Positions 15,961 to 24,376 of a DNA stretch of 64,000 nucleotides are shown here, piece by piece. Every line of letters starts with the position of its first letter. Within the stretch, counting starts at the first letter, position 1. Origin of the DNA: an uncultured Clostridia bacterium (GTDB lineage Bacteria > Bacillota > Clostridia > Christensenellales > Aristaeellaceae); NCBI GenBank assembly GCA_934663595.1, contig CAKUKM010000002.1, forward strand, positions 105,760-169,759, in the 5' to 3' direction. The translations under genes and the position numbers were made by a program. The notes beneath the pieces are model-generated. The model searched no databases. It had not been told where the DNA came from and saw only the letters and a list, made by a program, of their open reading frames with translations.

Positions 15961-17862
15961 TTATTCGGCGGCGACGTTCAGCGTGACCGGAACTCGGTTG
16001 GCGAACAGGTAAGTGCCGTCGTCGGCATAGATCGCGGTGGTCGCAATGGCCTCGTAGCTGCCGGGCTGCAGGGCCTTGTTCAGCTTGATTTCGCTCAGCG
16101 TCGCGCCGGGAGCGAGCGGCTCGGAGCGGAACAGCTCCGCGTCGTCCAGCGTCAGCGTCAGCACAACGGTGTTGCCGCTGATCGTGCTGTTGGCGTAATC
16201 CCACGTGCCGGTCACGCCGTCGGCGGCGATTGCAATGGCGTCCGTCGCGGAGGTGGAGGTGTGCGCCTCGCCGTCGCCCAGCTCGCGCTCGAGCAGATAC
16301 GCTTCCAGCGCCGCAATCCGCTGATTCAGGGAATCGCGCGTGGCGTTCAGCTCGTCGGACAGCGCGGCGGTTTCGCTCTTCGCCTGATCCAGCGAATCGC
16401 GCAGCGCGCTCGCCTCGGCCTCGGAATCGGTCAGCTGCGTAGTCAGCGCGGCGTTTTTCTCTTCAGAATCGGTCAGCTGCGTAGTCAGCGCGGCGTTTTT
16501 CTCTTCGGAATCGGTCAGCTGTGTAGTCAGCGCGGCGTTTTTCTCTTCAGAATCGGTCAGCTGCGCGGCGAGAGCGGTATTCTCCGTCTGCGCGCCTGCA
16601 AGGCGATTTTCGAGATCGGAGGCCTGCGTCTGCGCCTGATTCAGGGAATCGCGCAACTCGCTCGCCTCGGCCTGAGAATCGGAGATCTGTGCGGTAAGAC
16701 CGGTGTTCTCGGTCTGTGCATCGGTCAGCTGCGCGGTGAGAGCTGTGTTCTCGGTCTGCGCGGTCGCAAGGCGATTCTCAAGGTCGGAGGCCTGCGTCTG
16801 CGCCTGATTGAGCGCGTCGGTCAGCTCCGTGGCCTCGGTCTGCGCCTGCTTCAGTTGCGCTTCCATTTCAGAAGAACGGGTCTGCGCGTCGGTCAATTGT
16901 GCGCGCAGCGTTTCGAGCGTGCCGTCGGGATCGCCCTGCGTTTCCAGAGCGGAAATCTGCGCCTCCAGCGTGGCGATCTGCGCGTTGCCGGATTCCAGTT
17001 TTCCCTGCAGCGCATTCAAATCGGTCTGCGCGGTCGCGAGCTGAGCGCCCAGCTGATCCAGCGCGCCGCTTGCATCCGCGAGCAGCTGCTTCTGCGCCGC
17101 ATACTGGGTGGCGGAGGTCGTCAGCGCGCTGTCCGCCTCGTCCAGCCGGGTCTGAATCGCTTTCAGCGCGGCGACCTTTTCGGAATCGGTCATATCGCCG
17201 TTCACGATCGCGTCCACATCGGCCCTGATCGCGGAAAGATCGATTTCGGGAAGCACGGCGCCCTCGGCGGAAGCGAGCTGCGCCTTGAGGGAATCGAGCT
17301 CCGTGGTCGCGGCGGGCGCGGCCGTAGCGGGGGCCTCCGTCGGCTTCGCGTCCAGTTGGGTCTGCAGCGTCTGAATCGTATCGGACGCTGCGGCCAGCTC
17401 CGCGATGGCCGCGTCGAGCTCCACCCTATGCGCGGTGAGATCGGCGTTTGCGCTGTCCAGATCGGCCTTCAGCGTTTCCGCTTCGGTCTTCAGTGCGTCC
17501 GCCTCGGTGGTTTTGTTTTCCAGATCGGCCTTCAGCGTTTCCGCTTCGGTCTTCAGTGCGTCCGCCTCGGTGGTTTTGTTTTCCAGATCGGCCTTCAGCG
17601 TTTCCGCTTCGGTCTTCAGCGCGTCGGCCTCGGTGGTTTTATTCTCCAGATCGCTCTTCAGCGCGTCCGCCTCGGAGCGCACGACGTCCAGCTCCGTCTG
17701 CAGCTTTTCGGCGGCGGATTGCTCCTCGAGCAGCTGCGCGCTTGCGCGGACGTAATTGGATTCGCTCTCGTCCCATTGATTCTTTACCAGAACCAGCCCG
17801 ACGATCGCGGCGATGAGCAGCACGATCAATACGATCAGCCAAACTCTGTTCTTGCGGTCCAT
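15961..17862 (-). CDS. Membrane-anchored long coiled-coil protein
   Basis: 633 residues. Residues about 7-26 form one membrane helix (VWLIVLIVLLIAAIVGLVLV). The next 450-500 residues are almost wholly Ala/Glu/Gln/Leu-rich heptads, a very long coiled coil, interrupted near 170-200 by a Pro/Ala/Thr linker (KPTEAPATAAPAAT). The last 100 residues look like a small beta domain (GTWDYANSTISGNTVVLTL). Two stretches repeat nearly exactly: a 21-residue unit starting KADLENKTTEADAL (three times) and a 14-residue unit, LTDSEEKNAALTTQ. ATG follows TAGGAGGC. Probably an extracytoplasmic structural or spacer protein; no specific function can be given. Confidence 0.75.
   Translation of the reverse strand: MDRKNRVWLIVLIVLLIAAIVGLVLVKNQWDESESNYVRASAQLLEEQSAAEKLQTELDVVRSEADALKSDLENKTTEADALKTEAETLKADLENKTTEADALKTEAETLKADLENKTTEADALKTEAETLKADLDSANADLTAHRVELDAAIAELAAASDTIQTLQTQLDAKPTEAPATAAPAATTELDSLKAQLASAEGAVLPEIDLSAIRADVDAIVNGDMTDSEKVAALKAIQTRLDEADSALTTSATQYAAQKQLLADASGALDQLGAQLATAQTDLNALQGKLESGNAQIATLEAQISALETQGDPDGTLETLRAQLTDAQTRSSEMEAQLKQAQTEATELTDALNQAQTQASDLENRLATAQTENTALTAQLTDAQTENTGLTAQISDSQAEASELRDSLNQAQTQASDLENRLAGAQTENTALAAQLTDSEEKNAALTTQLTDSEEKNAALTTQLTDSEEKNAALTTQLTDSEAEASALRDSLDQAKSETAALSDELNATRDSLNQRIAALEAYLLERELGDGEAHTSTSATDAIAIAADGVTGTWDYANSTISGNTVVLTLTLDDAELFRSEPLAPGATLSEIKLNKALQPGSYEAIATTAIYADDGTYLFANRVPVTLNVAAE
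16424..16549. repeat. Three 42-bp tandem repeats
   Basis: Units at 16424-16465, 16466-16507 and 16508-16549 differ at only one or two bases. They encode the 14-residue coiled-coil unit. Confidence 0.9.
17461..17649. repeat. Three 63-bp tandem repeats
   Basis: Units at 17461-17523, 17524-17586 and 17587-17649; the first two are identical and the third differs by a few bases. They encode the 21-residue unit in the same coiled-coil gene. Confidence 0.92.
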
Positions 17863-17892
17863 GCGAAAAGCCTCCTATTAACATATATATCG

Positions 17893-17901
17893 ATTATACC
17901 A
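17893..17901 (-). promoter_or_regulatory. Extended -10 promoter of the coiled-coil gene
   Basis: Minus strand TGGTATAAT, a TGn-extended -10, about 30 bp before the start codon. No good -35 is seen. Confidence 0.5.
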
Positions 17902-17965
17902 TAATTTTCGGCGTCTGGATAGCCCCATAGCGGACAAATTTCGCCCTTCGGATCAAGAAAATGCG

Positions 17966-18604
17966 CTATGTCTCCGGCCACGGGCGCAGAAATTCCTCGT
18001 ATCGCAGCGGCTCGATCGCGCCGTCGGTGGAATCGGTCAGCCGCGCGAGGAAGCCCGGCTCGTCGTCCGTGCGGAGCACGAGCGTGAACGTCACCACGTC
18101 GGTAAACTGCTTGTCCTCGATCAGAACCGGCTCGGATTTCAGGAAGAATTCGAATCGCCCGAGCATCGGATAGGGAAGCTCAATCAGGTATCGCGCCGTC
18201 GGGTAAACGCAGCCCACGCCGCAGGCGTTGATCGCCGCCGCCGCGCCCTGCGAATACGCGCGCACCAGTCCGCCCGCGCCGAGCAGCACGCCGCCGAAAT
18301 ACCGCGTGACCACCACCGCGCAGTTCGTAACGCCGCGCGCCTTCATGACCTCGATGATCGGCATGCCCGCCGTGCCGCCGGGCTCGCCGTCGTCCGAATA
18401 GCGCATTACGCCCATGTTCGGGCCGATGATGTAGGCATAGCAGTTGTGGCTCGCGTCCTTGTGGCGCGCGCGAATTTCGGCAAGAAAGCCGAGCGCCTCT
18501 TCCTCCGTCTCGCACGGGCAGCCGTAGCCGATGAACCGCGATTTGTGAATGATGAATTCGTCGTCTGCGCGCTGAATCAGCGTCTTATACGGCTTGAGCG
18601 GCAT
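17966..18604 (-). CDS. yigZ: YigZ family protein (IMPACT-like UPF0029)
   Basis: A 212-residue conserved bacterial YigZ/YvyE protein. N-terminal UPF0029 (Impact) domain with FIIHKSRFIGYGCPCETEEEA, KDASHNCYAYIIG, SDDGEPGGTAGMPI and VTRYFGGVLLGAGGLVRAYS, all diagnostic. The smaller C-terminal domain follows. Biochemical role is not settled in the family; a translation-linked or nucleic-acid-binding role has been proposed. ATG 18604 lies directly after the TAA of the upstream UxaB-like gene, so the two are co-transcribed although unrelated in role. Confidence 0.93.
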   Translation of the reverse strand: MPLKPYKTLIQRADDEFIIHKSRFIGYGCPCETEEEALGFLAEIRARHKDASHNCYAYIIGPNMGVMRYSDDGEPGGTAGMPIIEVMKARGVTNCAVVVTRYFGGVLLGAGGLVRAYSQGAAAAINACGVGCVYPTARYLIELPYPMLGRFEFFLKSEPVLIEDKQFTDVVTFTLVLRTDDEPGFLARLTDSTDGAIEPLRYEEFLRPWPET

Positions 18605-19984
18605 TTACTTGTCCTCCTTGCGCTCCGAAATCACCATTTCCAGATTCCGGCACACCGCCATCTCCAGCCCGTCCAGCTCGCGCAGATCCATGCCCCACAG
18701 CGCGCGATCGGCAAGACAAGCGTATGCGAGCGATTCGGCGGGCATGTCCGGCGACAGGCGCGAAAACGAGAGCAGCGCCTCCGGATCGTCGTGCAAAACG
18801 ACCGCCTCGCCGCCGAGTTCCGTTCTGTAAGCGCCGTCCTCCCAGCGCGCGCCGGCATACATCAGAATCATCGCCGCCAGCGCGAGCGAGAGGTTTTCCG
18901 GCGCCTCGAACCGATCCTCGCAATAGGCCTTCATGATCGGCAGCACGCCCTCGCGGAAGCGCGCGAGCAGGCCGCTCGCCGCCTCGGGAATGCGATTCTC
19001 AATCAGCGGATTTTCCCATCGTTCGCAGCAGCGAATCACATATTCGGCCGCCTCTTCGCGCGGAATCGGCGCATAGGGGAGAATTTCATCGTAAATCGCG
19101 TGGCCCGCCAGCTCGCGCAGGGGCTTGTCGCGCATGCAGTCCGCGAGCGTGCGGTCGCCGTGCAGCGCGCCCAGCGCGGCAAATGCAAACAGTCCGCCGT
19201 CAAACAGCGCGCGCTTTTTCTGAATCGCGGGCGCGAGATCGTCGGTAAACGCGATATTTTCGCCCGCAAACGGAAGCTCGTCCGGCCGCGCCTGAATCGT
19301 CCAGCGCGCATACGGCTCGGCGATGTGAATCATCGAATCGCGATAATTCATCTTTTCGCACAGGCGGATCGCCTCTTCCGGAGTGCTCAGATACGCCATG
19401 CCCTCGAGCAGCGACGGAAGAATCGGGCAGGAATCCAGATAGCCCGTGCCCGCGCCCCACGAGGAGAAAATGGCGCTCAGCGCGTCGCGGCATTCCTCCA
19501 CGCTCTGATTTACAACCAGGATTTTTACCGGCGCGCCGCCGCCTGCTTCGCGCTCCGCCAGAAAGCGCGCCGCGAGGGAATAGTCGATCGTCGCCGCGCC
19601 CGGATTTGCCGGGTCGGGCGCGAGCAGCAGGAAGGAAATGTCCGCCGTGCGCGCGAACGCGAGAAGCGCGGAATCGTCCGCCTCGGGGTCGAACAGCTTC
19701 ACAAACGGCTGAATCACCTGCTCGACGCGCACCTCGCGGTCGTTCAGATCGCCGCGCGCGAACAGCGTGTACATCGAATCCTGCGCGCGGAGCTTTGCAA
19801 TCGCGTCGCCCGCTGCGACCAGCGCGAGGCCCGCGTCCGCGCCCGCGCGGTTGGCGTCGTCGATCAGGCGATCGGCCGCGCCCAGCAGCGTTGGATTTGC
19901 GCCAAACTGCACGCCGACGATGCGGCTCGGCGTATTTTCCGGAATTTCATAGTCCGCCATGATGGCGCGCTTGAGCTGTTTCAT
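18605..19984 (-). CDS. Mannitol-dehydrogenase-family protein, UxaB (tagaturonate reductase)-like, altered active site
   Basis: 459 residues, related to polyol dehydrogenases of the long-chain mannitol dehydrogenase family. The nucleotide-binding part is atypical (VGVQFGANPTLL, compared with the usual QFGxGNFLR). The C-terminal helical domain aligns around QKKRALFDGGLFAFAALGALHG, residues about 255-275. Classical members have K-x-R-x-L-N-G-x-H there; here the Asn and His appear to be Phe/Asp and Gly/Leu, so usual catalysis is doubtful. ATG 19984 is preceded by AAAGGGGA. Divergent from a sugar kinase, which suggests hexuronate/hexonate metabolism (inference). Confidence 0.6.
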   Translation of the reverse strand: MKQLKRAIMADYEIPENTPSRIVGVQFGANPTLLGAADRLIDDANRAGADAGLALVAAGDAIAKLRAQDSMYTLFARGDLNDREVRVEQVIQPFVKLFDPEADDSALLAFARTADISFLLLAPDPANPGAATIDYSLAARFLAEREAGGGAPVKILVVNQSVEECRDALSAIFSSWGAGTGYLDSCPILPSLLEGMAYLSTPEEAIRLCEKMNYRDSMIHIAEPYARWTIQARPDELPFAGENIAFTDDLAPAIQKKRALFDGGLFAFAALGALHGDRTLADCMRDKPLRELAGHAIYDEILPYAPIPREEAAEYVIRCCERWENPLIENRIPEAASGLLARFREGVLPIMKAYCEDRFEAPENLSLALAAMILMYAGARWEDGAYRTELGGEAVVLHDDPEALLSFSRLSPDMPAESLAYACLADRALWGMDLRELDGLEMAVCRNLEMVISERKEDK

Positions 19985-20018
19985 CGATTTTTCCCCTTTA
20001 AATGGATTGCTGGTATCC

Positions 20019-20047
20019 AGTATACCACATTTTGCCGCGCGAATCAA
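20019..20047 (-). promoter_or_regulatory. Promoter of the UxaB-like gene/yigZ operon
   Basis: Minus strand TTGATT (20047-20042), 17-bp spacer, TATACT (20024-20019). Back to back with the kinase promoter; the two -35 boxes are only 9 bp apart, suggesting joint control. Confidence 0.8.
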
Positions 20048-20056
20048 TTTTTGGGA

Positions 20057-20085
20057 TTGCGCGGCAAATCAAAATATGGTAAAAT
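20057..20085 (+). promoter_or_regulatory. Promoter of the PfkB-family kinase gene
   Basis: TTGCGC, 17-bp spacer, TAAAAT preceded by TGG (extended -10). Confidence 0.75.
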
Positions 20086-20117
20086 AAAGTTACACAATGC
20101 GAGAAGGAGCGTTTATC

Positions 20118-21119
20118 ATGCGAAAGGGCATTTGCGTTGCGGGAAACATGATCGTGGATATCCTCTACCCCACGGCGGGCTGGCCGAAGCAGGGGGAGCT
20201 GGTGCACATACTGGACGGCATCGCGCGGTCGACCGGCGGCGCGGTATGCAATGTGATTGTGGATCTGGCGAAGCTGGACCCCGCGCTTCCACTGTATGCG
20301 ATGGGCCGAAACGGCGCGGACGCGGAGGGCGAGCTGATCCTCAGCCGCCTGCGCGAGCATGCAAACATCCGCCTGGACAATGTAAAATGCGAGGGCATTT
20401 CGGCGTTTACGGCCGTAATGAGCGATACGATTTCCAAGGAGCGCACGTTTTTTACCTATCTGGGCGCGAACGCGCATTTCGAGGAAGCGGACATCGATTG
20501 GGAAAGGCTGGACGCGGATATTCTGCACATCGGCTATATTCTGCTGCTGAACGCGCTGGATCAGCCGGACAGCGAGTATGGAACGAAGATGGCGCGCCTG
20601 CTGCACCACGCGCAGCAGCGGGGAATCAAAACCTCGATCGACGTGGTGAGCGAGGCGAGCGACCGCTTTGTCGCGCTGGTGCGCCCGGCGCTGAAATACA
20701 CGGATTACTGCATCATCAATGAAATCGAGGCCCAGCAGACGACGGGCGTTCTGCTGCGCGACGCGTCCGGCGCGCTGAAGCGCGAAAATCTGCCGGAGGC
20801 GCTGAGGCAGATGAAGGCGCTCGGCGTATCGACGTGGGCGGTAATTCACGCGCCCGAGGGCGGCTTCGGCCTGAATGAGAAGGACGAATACTTTGAAATC
20901 GACAGTCTGCGTCTGCCGCAGGGCTTCATCAAGGGCACGGTCGGCGCGGGCGACGCGTTCTGCGCGGGCGTGCTGTACGGCGCGGAGATGAAATGGCCGC
21001 TCGATCAGTCGATTCGCCTGGGCGTTGCGGCGGCGGCGTGCTCGCTGTCCGAGCCGGGCGCCACCGAGGGCATGCGCAGCGCGGCGGACGCGATGCGCCT
21101 CTATCAGGAGCTGCGCTGA
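20118..21119 (+). CDS. PfkB-family carbohydrate kinase
   Basis: A 333-residue ribokinase-fold sugar kinase. Starts MRKGICVAGNMIVD; the substrate segment STGGAVCNV matches the family GGxxxN pattern; the catalytic anion hole GTVGAGDAFCAGVLYG near residue 275 carries the Asp base. Sugar is unknown; family members use 2-keto-3-deoxygluconate, fructose, ribose or nucleosides. ATG 20118 is chosen over 20097 because AAGGAG at 20102-20107 lies between them. The divergent UxaB-like gene hints at a hexuronate pathway. Confidence 0.88.
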   Translation: MRKGICVAGNMIVDILYPTAGWPKQGELVHILDGIARSTGGAVCNVIVDLAKLDPALPLYAMGRNGADAEGELILSRLREHANIRLDNVKCEGISAFTAVMSDTISKERTFFTYLGANAHFEEADIDWERLDADILHIGYILLLNALDQPDSEYGTKMARLLHHAQQRGIKTSIDVVSEASDRFVALVRPALKYTDYCIINEIEAQQTTGVLLRDASGALKRENLPEALRQMKALGVSTWAVIHAPEGGFGLNEKDEYFEIDSLRLPQGFIKGTVGAGDAFCAGVLYGAEMKWPLDQSIRLGVAAAACSLSEPGATEGMRSAADAMRLYQELR

Positions 21120-21126
21120 TGCGAAA

Positions 21127-21172
21127 GCGGGCCTCCGATTCACACGATAGGAATCGGAGGCCCGCTTTTTTA
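21127..21172 (+). terminator. Terminator of the kinase gene
   Basis: A 15-bp perfect stem, GCGGGCCTCCGATTC/GAATCGGAGGCCCGC, followed by TTTTTTATTTC. Probably also stops the convergent minus-strand transcript. Confidence 0.9.
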
Positions 21173-21658
21173 TTTCTTTTTCACGGCGCTCAGCAGGGCG
21201 CTGCGGATTTCGTCGTCCGGCTGGAGCACGCAGAGCTCGATCTTGCCCTCGTATTTATAGGCGACGGCCATTTGCGGAAGGCTCGCGCGCCGGAGCACGG
21301 CGCGATGCGTGCGCGCGCCCTTATAGCGGGGCAGGATTTCCTCCGGCGTGCCGACGGAAACGATTGTGCGCAGCGAAAAGCTGTCCACCTCGCGCATATA
21401 GCGGCCGTAGCGGAAGCTGAGATAGAGCATGCCGTTTGCCAGCTCGTATTCGTATTGCAGAATATAGCGGCGAAGCGCGACCAGCGCAATGCCCGCGCCG
21501 ATCAGCCAGAACAGCGCCTTCGCGGCCCTTCCGCCGATATGCCGGGCCAGCAGGCTCATGGCCATGGAATCCAGAAGCAGCGCGGCGACCAGCGCGACCA
21601 CCGCGCCGATTCCCGCGATTGCGCTAAGCGGCGGGTTCTTCAGTTGCTGCCGGTGCAT
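21170..21658 (-). CDS. Small membrane protein, unknown
   Basis: 162 residues: two or three membrane helices in the first 65 residues (AIAGIGAVVALVAALLL; AKALFWLIGAGIALVAL), then a beta-rich cytosolic domain (YELANGMLYLSFRYGRYMREVDSFSL). The overall layout is like small bacterial PH-domain membrane proteins, but I cannot assign it. ATG 21658 has GGAGGG upstream and overlaps the end of the previous gene by about 35 bp, indicating coupled translation. Confidence 0.6.
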   Translation of the reverse strand: MHRQQLKNPPLSAIAGIGAVVALVAALLLDSMAMSLLARHIGGRAAKALFWLIGAGIALVALRRYILQYEYELANGMLYLSFRYGRYMREVDSFSLRTIVSVGTPEEILPRYKGARTHRAVLRRASLPQMAVAYKYEGKIELCVLQPDDEIRSALLSAVKKK

Positions 21659-22319
21659 ACGTTCCCTCCGCGAGGCGCTCGAGCATATAGGTGACGACGT
21701 TGCGGCTGGTGGCGATATTCGTTCCGTTCGACGCGATCACCAGATAGGCGCCCTGGTTTTCGAAGATGCCGTTCTCGCGCAGCGCGTTGACTTTATCCAG
21801 CGACAGCGCGGCGATATAGGTATTCTCCTCGCCGGTATCCTCGTCCTTTTCGGTATAGTACCACGGCTCGAGGCCCAGATCCTCCAGCCAGCCCTCGTTC
21901 AGCCACTCGTCCAGCGGGTAGCAGCAGCCGTTTCCGGCCAGCGCCTCCAGCGCGTTTGCGTTGGTCAGGTAGACGTCGCCGTCGCCGAGCGCCATGCGCG
22001 CCATGAGCACATAGGCGCTTGCGTAATCCGTTTCGGGGTCGGTATACGGAATGGATTCGGCGTGCACGGTCAGCAGCGAATCGTCCATATCCTGGCCGTA
22101 GGTCAGCGCGTCGGCGCACAGGTCGTCCAGCAGGCTCGGCTGCGAATAGCCGTCCACCAGATACACCAGCACCTCCTGATCCGAGGGGATCTGCGGGCGG
22201 GTAGAAGTATACAGTATATCCGAAACAAAAATCATGATGATGGCGCCGACGAGATAGATCGGTGCGGTTTTGCGCAGGTGTTCCCGGATGCGCGCCCAGG
22301 TAAGGCCGGTCAGTGGCAT
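21624..22319 (-). CDS. Membrane-anchored protein, unknown
   Basis: 231 residues. A short basic N-terminus and one helix (IYLVGAIIMIFVSDILY, residues about 21-38) place an acidic globular domain outside the cell. That domain carries LVYLVDGYSQPSLLDDLCADAL, DVYLTNANALEAL and a Cys pair, and resembles the cell-exterior modules of Clostridia proteins that measure or bind small ligands; no known family is recognised. Preceded by GGAGGG; overlaps the next gene, so both probably act together. Confidence 0.6.
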   Translation of the reverse strand: MPLTGLTWARIREHLRKTAPIYLVGAIIMIFVSDILYTSTRPQIPSDQEVLVYLVDGYSQPSLLDDLCADALTYGQDMDDSLLTVHAESIPYTDPETDYASAYVLMARMALGDGDVYLTNANALEALAGNGCCYPLDEWLNEGWLEDLGLEPWYYTEKDEDTGEENTYIAALSLDKVNALRENGIFENQGAYLVIASNGTNIATSRNVVTYMLERLAEGTYAPAATEEPAA

Positions 22320-22367
22320 GGTGTCCCTCCAATACTGCGTTCAGAAAAATTCACTACAATTGCACCC

Positions 22368-22396
22368 ATTATAGCGCAGATTTCCCCAAAATACAA
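22368..22396 (-). promoter_or_regulatory. Promoter of the two-gene membrane operon
   Basis: Minus strand TTGTAT (22396-22391), 17-bp spacer, TATAAT (22373-22368). Confidence 0.8.
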
Positions 22397-22419
22397 GAAA
22401 CAAATTATGAACAGGGCGG

Positions 22420-22760
22420 GGCGGTGGAACCGCCTGTCAATTGCTGCCGCGCTTGGTCGTCCCAGAAATTGAGTCGGGAAGCGACTCAATTTCTTTCCTC
22501 GGTTCTTATCCCTACTTCTTCCCAATTTCCCGGTCGCAGCCAAGGCAGTGCCTTGACCCGCTTGCTGCCGCGCTTGGTCGCGGCGATTTTGAGTCGGGAG
22601 GCGACTCAAAATCTGGCATTGCTGGAAGTGGACGCATTGTTCCCAATTTTCCGGTCGCAGCGCCGCCGTGGTGGCGGCTTGCGCCCTTGGGGTTGTTGTG
22701 CTTGCGTGGGAAATTTTTGGCCTCTTTTAAGGCAAATTGAGCCGGGGTGCGGCTCAATTT
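22420..22760. repeat. R1 interspersed structured repeat, copy A
   Basis: First of three related non-coding copies. It begins with a GGCGG/CCGCC mini-hairpin and TGTCAATTGCTGCCGCG. It carries two successive ends (TTGCTGCCGCGCTTGGTCG at 22441 and 22562), each followed by a 12-bp hairpin: GAAATTGAGTCG/CGACTCAATTTC and GATTTTGAGTCG/CGACTCAAAATC. A module with the core GCCGCCGTGGTGGCGGC follows. At 22734-22760 an AAATTGAGCC/GGCTCAATTT hairpin may terminate the GH28 gene on the minus strand. No gene lies in 22320-22768. Confidence 0.85.
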
Positions 22761-22768
22761 ACTCAGGT

Positions 22769-24262
22769 TTATTTTTGGAGAGGATTATCCCATTGGATAT
22801 TGTGCGCGAATTCGTTGATGCTGGCGTTCAGCGTTTCGGCGGGTTGGCCGTTCAGCGTGACGCGCTCGATTTGGACGTTCGACACGGTATGCTGCGCGTC
22901 CAGCCCCTGAAAGGCGCTGACGGGCATGCTCATTCCCGGATCGGTCAGCACCTGAATATCGCGGAAGACGATATCGCGCATCGCCCCGTTTCGGTATTTG
23001 GCCTCCGAGGCAAACAGGCCCATATTGTAGATAAAGCAGCCCATCAGGATCGGCTGGCGGGTGGTCGCCGGCGCGTTCTCGTAGGCAATGCGCAGGTCGG
23101 ACTGGTATTTTTCCGGCAGATGGTCGGCCTGATATTCGCAGCGGATATTTTCGAATCGCACGCCCGCGATGTCGGCATAATTGTGGTGCTGAATGTCCAT
23201 ATAGACCGCGCAGCCGTGAATCAGGTCGCAATCCTCGAAGGCGATATTGCGGTATCGCGGCGCGTTCGTCTCCGCGCCCAGCTCGAGCGCGCGGCCCCAG
23301 TCGCACCAGACGACGCAGTTCTTCACCAGAATGTTTTCGTTGTCGCGATCGTCCCAGCCCGCAATGCCCTTTACGACGATGCAGTCGTCGAAATTGCGGA
23401 AGAACGAATGCTGAATCAATACGTTCGAGCTGTTGAATACGTCGATTCCGTCGGAATTGTAGCGCCACATGCCGATCGTCTTGAAGCCGTCGACGAGCAC
23501 GTTTTCGCATCCGGCGGGAATCAGCGAAAACGTGGCCGCGTCGCGCGCGATCACGCCGCGCACGGATACGTTTCTGCAACGGTAAAACCGGATATTGCCG
23601 TACAGCGCGCGCTTTTCCTGGCAGAGCTCGAGCAGCGTTTCGGGGTCCTGCGGAAGCGGCGCGTCGTAATCCAGCGGCAGCAGCTTGTCGCCGCCCGTGC
23701 GCTTTTCCCAGCTGCCGTCGATGATTCCATATCCGGCGATGCAGATATCCTCCGCGCCCGCGGCGAGAAACGCGCCGTAAACCACCGCGCCGGAATCGAT
23801 ATAAACGCGGTCGTGGCTCTTCAGGCGAATCACGCCCGCATGGTGAACGCCGGGGCCGAAATACAGCACGTCCGGATCTCCGGGCGCGAAGCCGAAATCG
23901 GCGGGAGGATTGGCGAACAGGTGAATGGCCGGCTGGCCGTCCGGCTCGACGGTATACTGTCCCGGGCCGGGCAGCGCAAGCAGAATCGCGTCCCCTTCGC
24001 AGCGGGCGCGGATGTTACGGGAAAGCGGCCGCACGGCGCATTTTTCCGCGCGCAGCGCAATGCGCACCTCGACCGGCCCGTCGGTTTCAAACGACAGGAA
24101 GAACGCCTCCTCCGTCTGATCGATCGGGCGCTGGCGGCCGGGCCACGGCGTGTTGTAGGGAACCTTCGATACGCGGGCGCGATAGGCGTCTGCGGCGCGG
24201 GAATTGAGCGTTACGGAAAGTTTAGCCCGTTCGGCCTCGGGCGCGCGAACGATTTTCAGCAT
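22769..24262 (-). CDS. Glycoside hydrolase family 28 (polygalacturonase-type) protein
   Basis: 497 residues. An N-terminal beta-sandwich of about 120 residues is followed by a right-handed parallel beta-helix of GH28/pectate-lyase type. Visible rungs include VYIDSGAVVYGAF, IAGYGIIDGSWE, NSDGIDVFNS (where polygalacturonases have NTDG), NFDDCIVVKG (the DD motif) and GRALELGAET. There is no signal peptide, so it acts in the cytoplasm, probably on imported pectin or rhamnogalacturonan oligomers. ATG 24262 is preceded by AAAGGAGG; the longer frame runs through the promoter. Confidence 0.85.
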   Translation of the reverse strand: MLKIVRAPEAERAKLSVTLNSRAADAYRARVSKVPYNTPWPGRQRPIDQTEEAFFLSFETDGPVEVRIALRAEKCAVRPLSRNIRARCEGDAILLALPGPGQYTVEPDGQPAIHLFANPPADFGFAPGDPDVLYFGPGVHHAGVIRLKSHDRVYIDSGAVVYGAFLAAGAEDICIAGYGIIDGSWEKRTGGDKLLPLDYDAPLPQDPETLLELCQEKRALYGNIRFYRCRNVSVRGVIARDAATFSLIPAGCENVLVDGFKTIGMWRYNSDGIDVFNSSNVLIQHSFFRNFDDCIVVKGIAGWDDRDNENILVKNCVVWCDWGRALELGAETNAPRYRNIAFEDCDLIHGCAVYMDIQHHNYADIAGVRFENIRCEYQADHLPEKYQSDLRIAYENAPATTRQPILMGCFIYNMGLFASEAKYRNGAMRDIVFRDIQVLTDPGMSMPVSAFQGLDAQHTVSNVQIERVTLNGQPAETLNASINEFAHNIQWDNPLQK

Positions 24263-24285
24263 GGCGTTGGCCTCCTTTTGCATGT

Positions 24286-24315
24286 ATTGTACCGCGAACG
24301 CGCGGAAAATGTCAA
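24286..24315 (-). promoter_or_regulatory. Promoter of the GH28 gene
   Basis: Minus strand TTGACA (24315-24310), 18-bp spacer, TACAAT (24291-24286). Confidence 0.8.
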
Positions 24316-24376
24316 TCCCGGGCGCTGCATATTGTCCGTCCGCGCGGGAACAATAGCATTCAAGGGGGGATGAACC

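Noticed and set aside
22420..22760. R1 as a simple pair of terminators
   Set aside because: The same ordered modules, end sequence and GCCGCC-TGGTGGCGGC block recur at three distant places, which ordinary terminators would not do.
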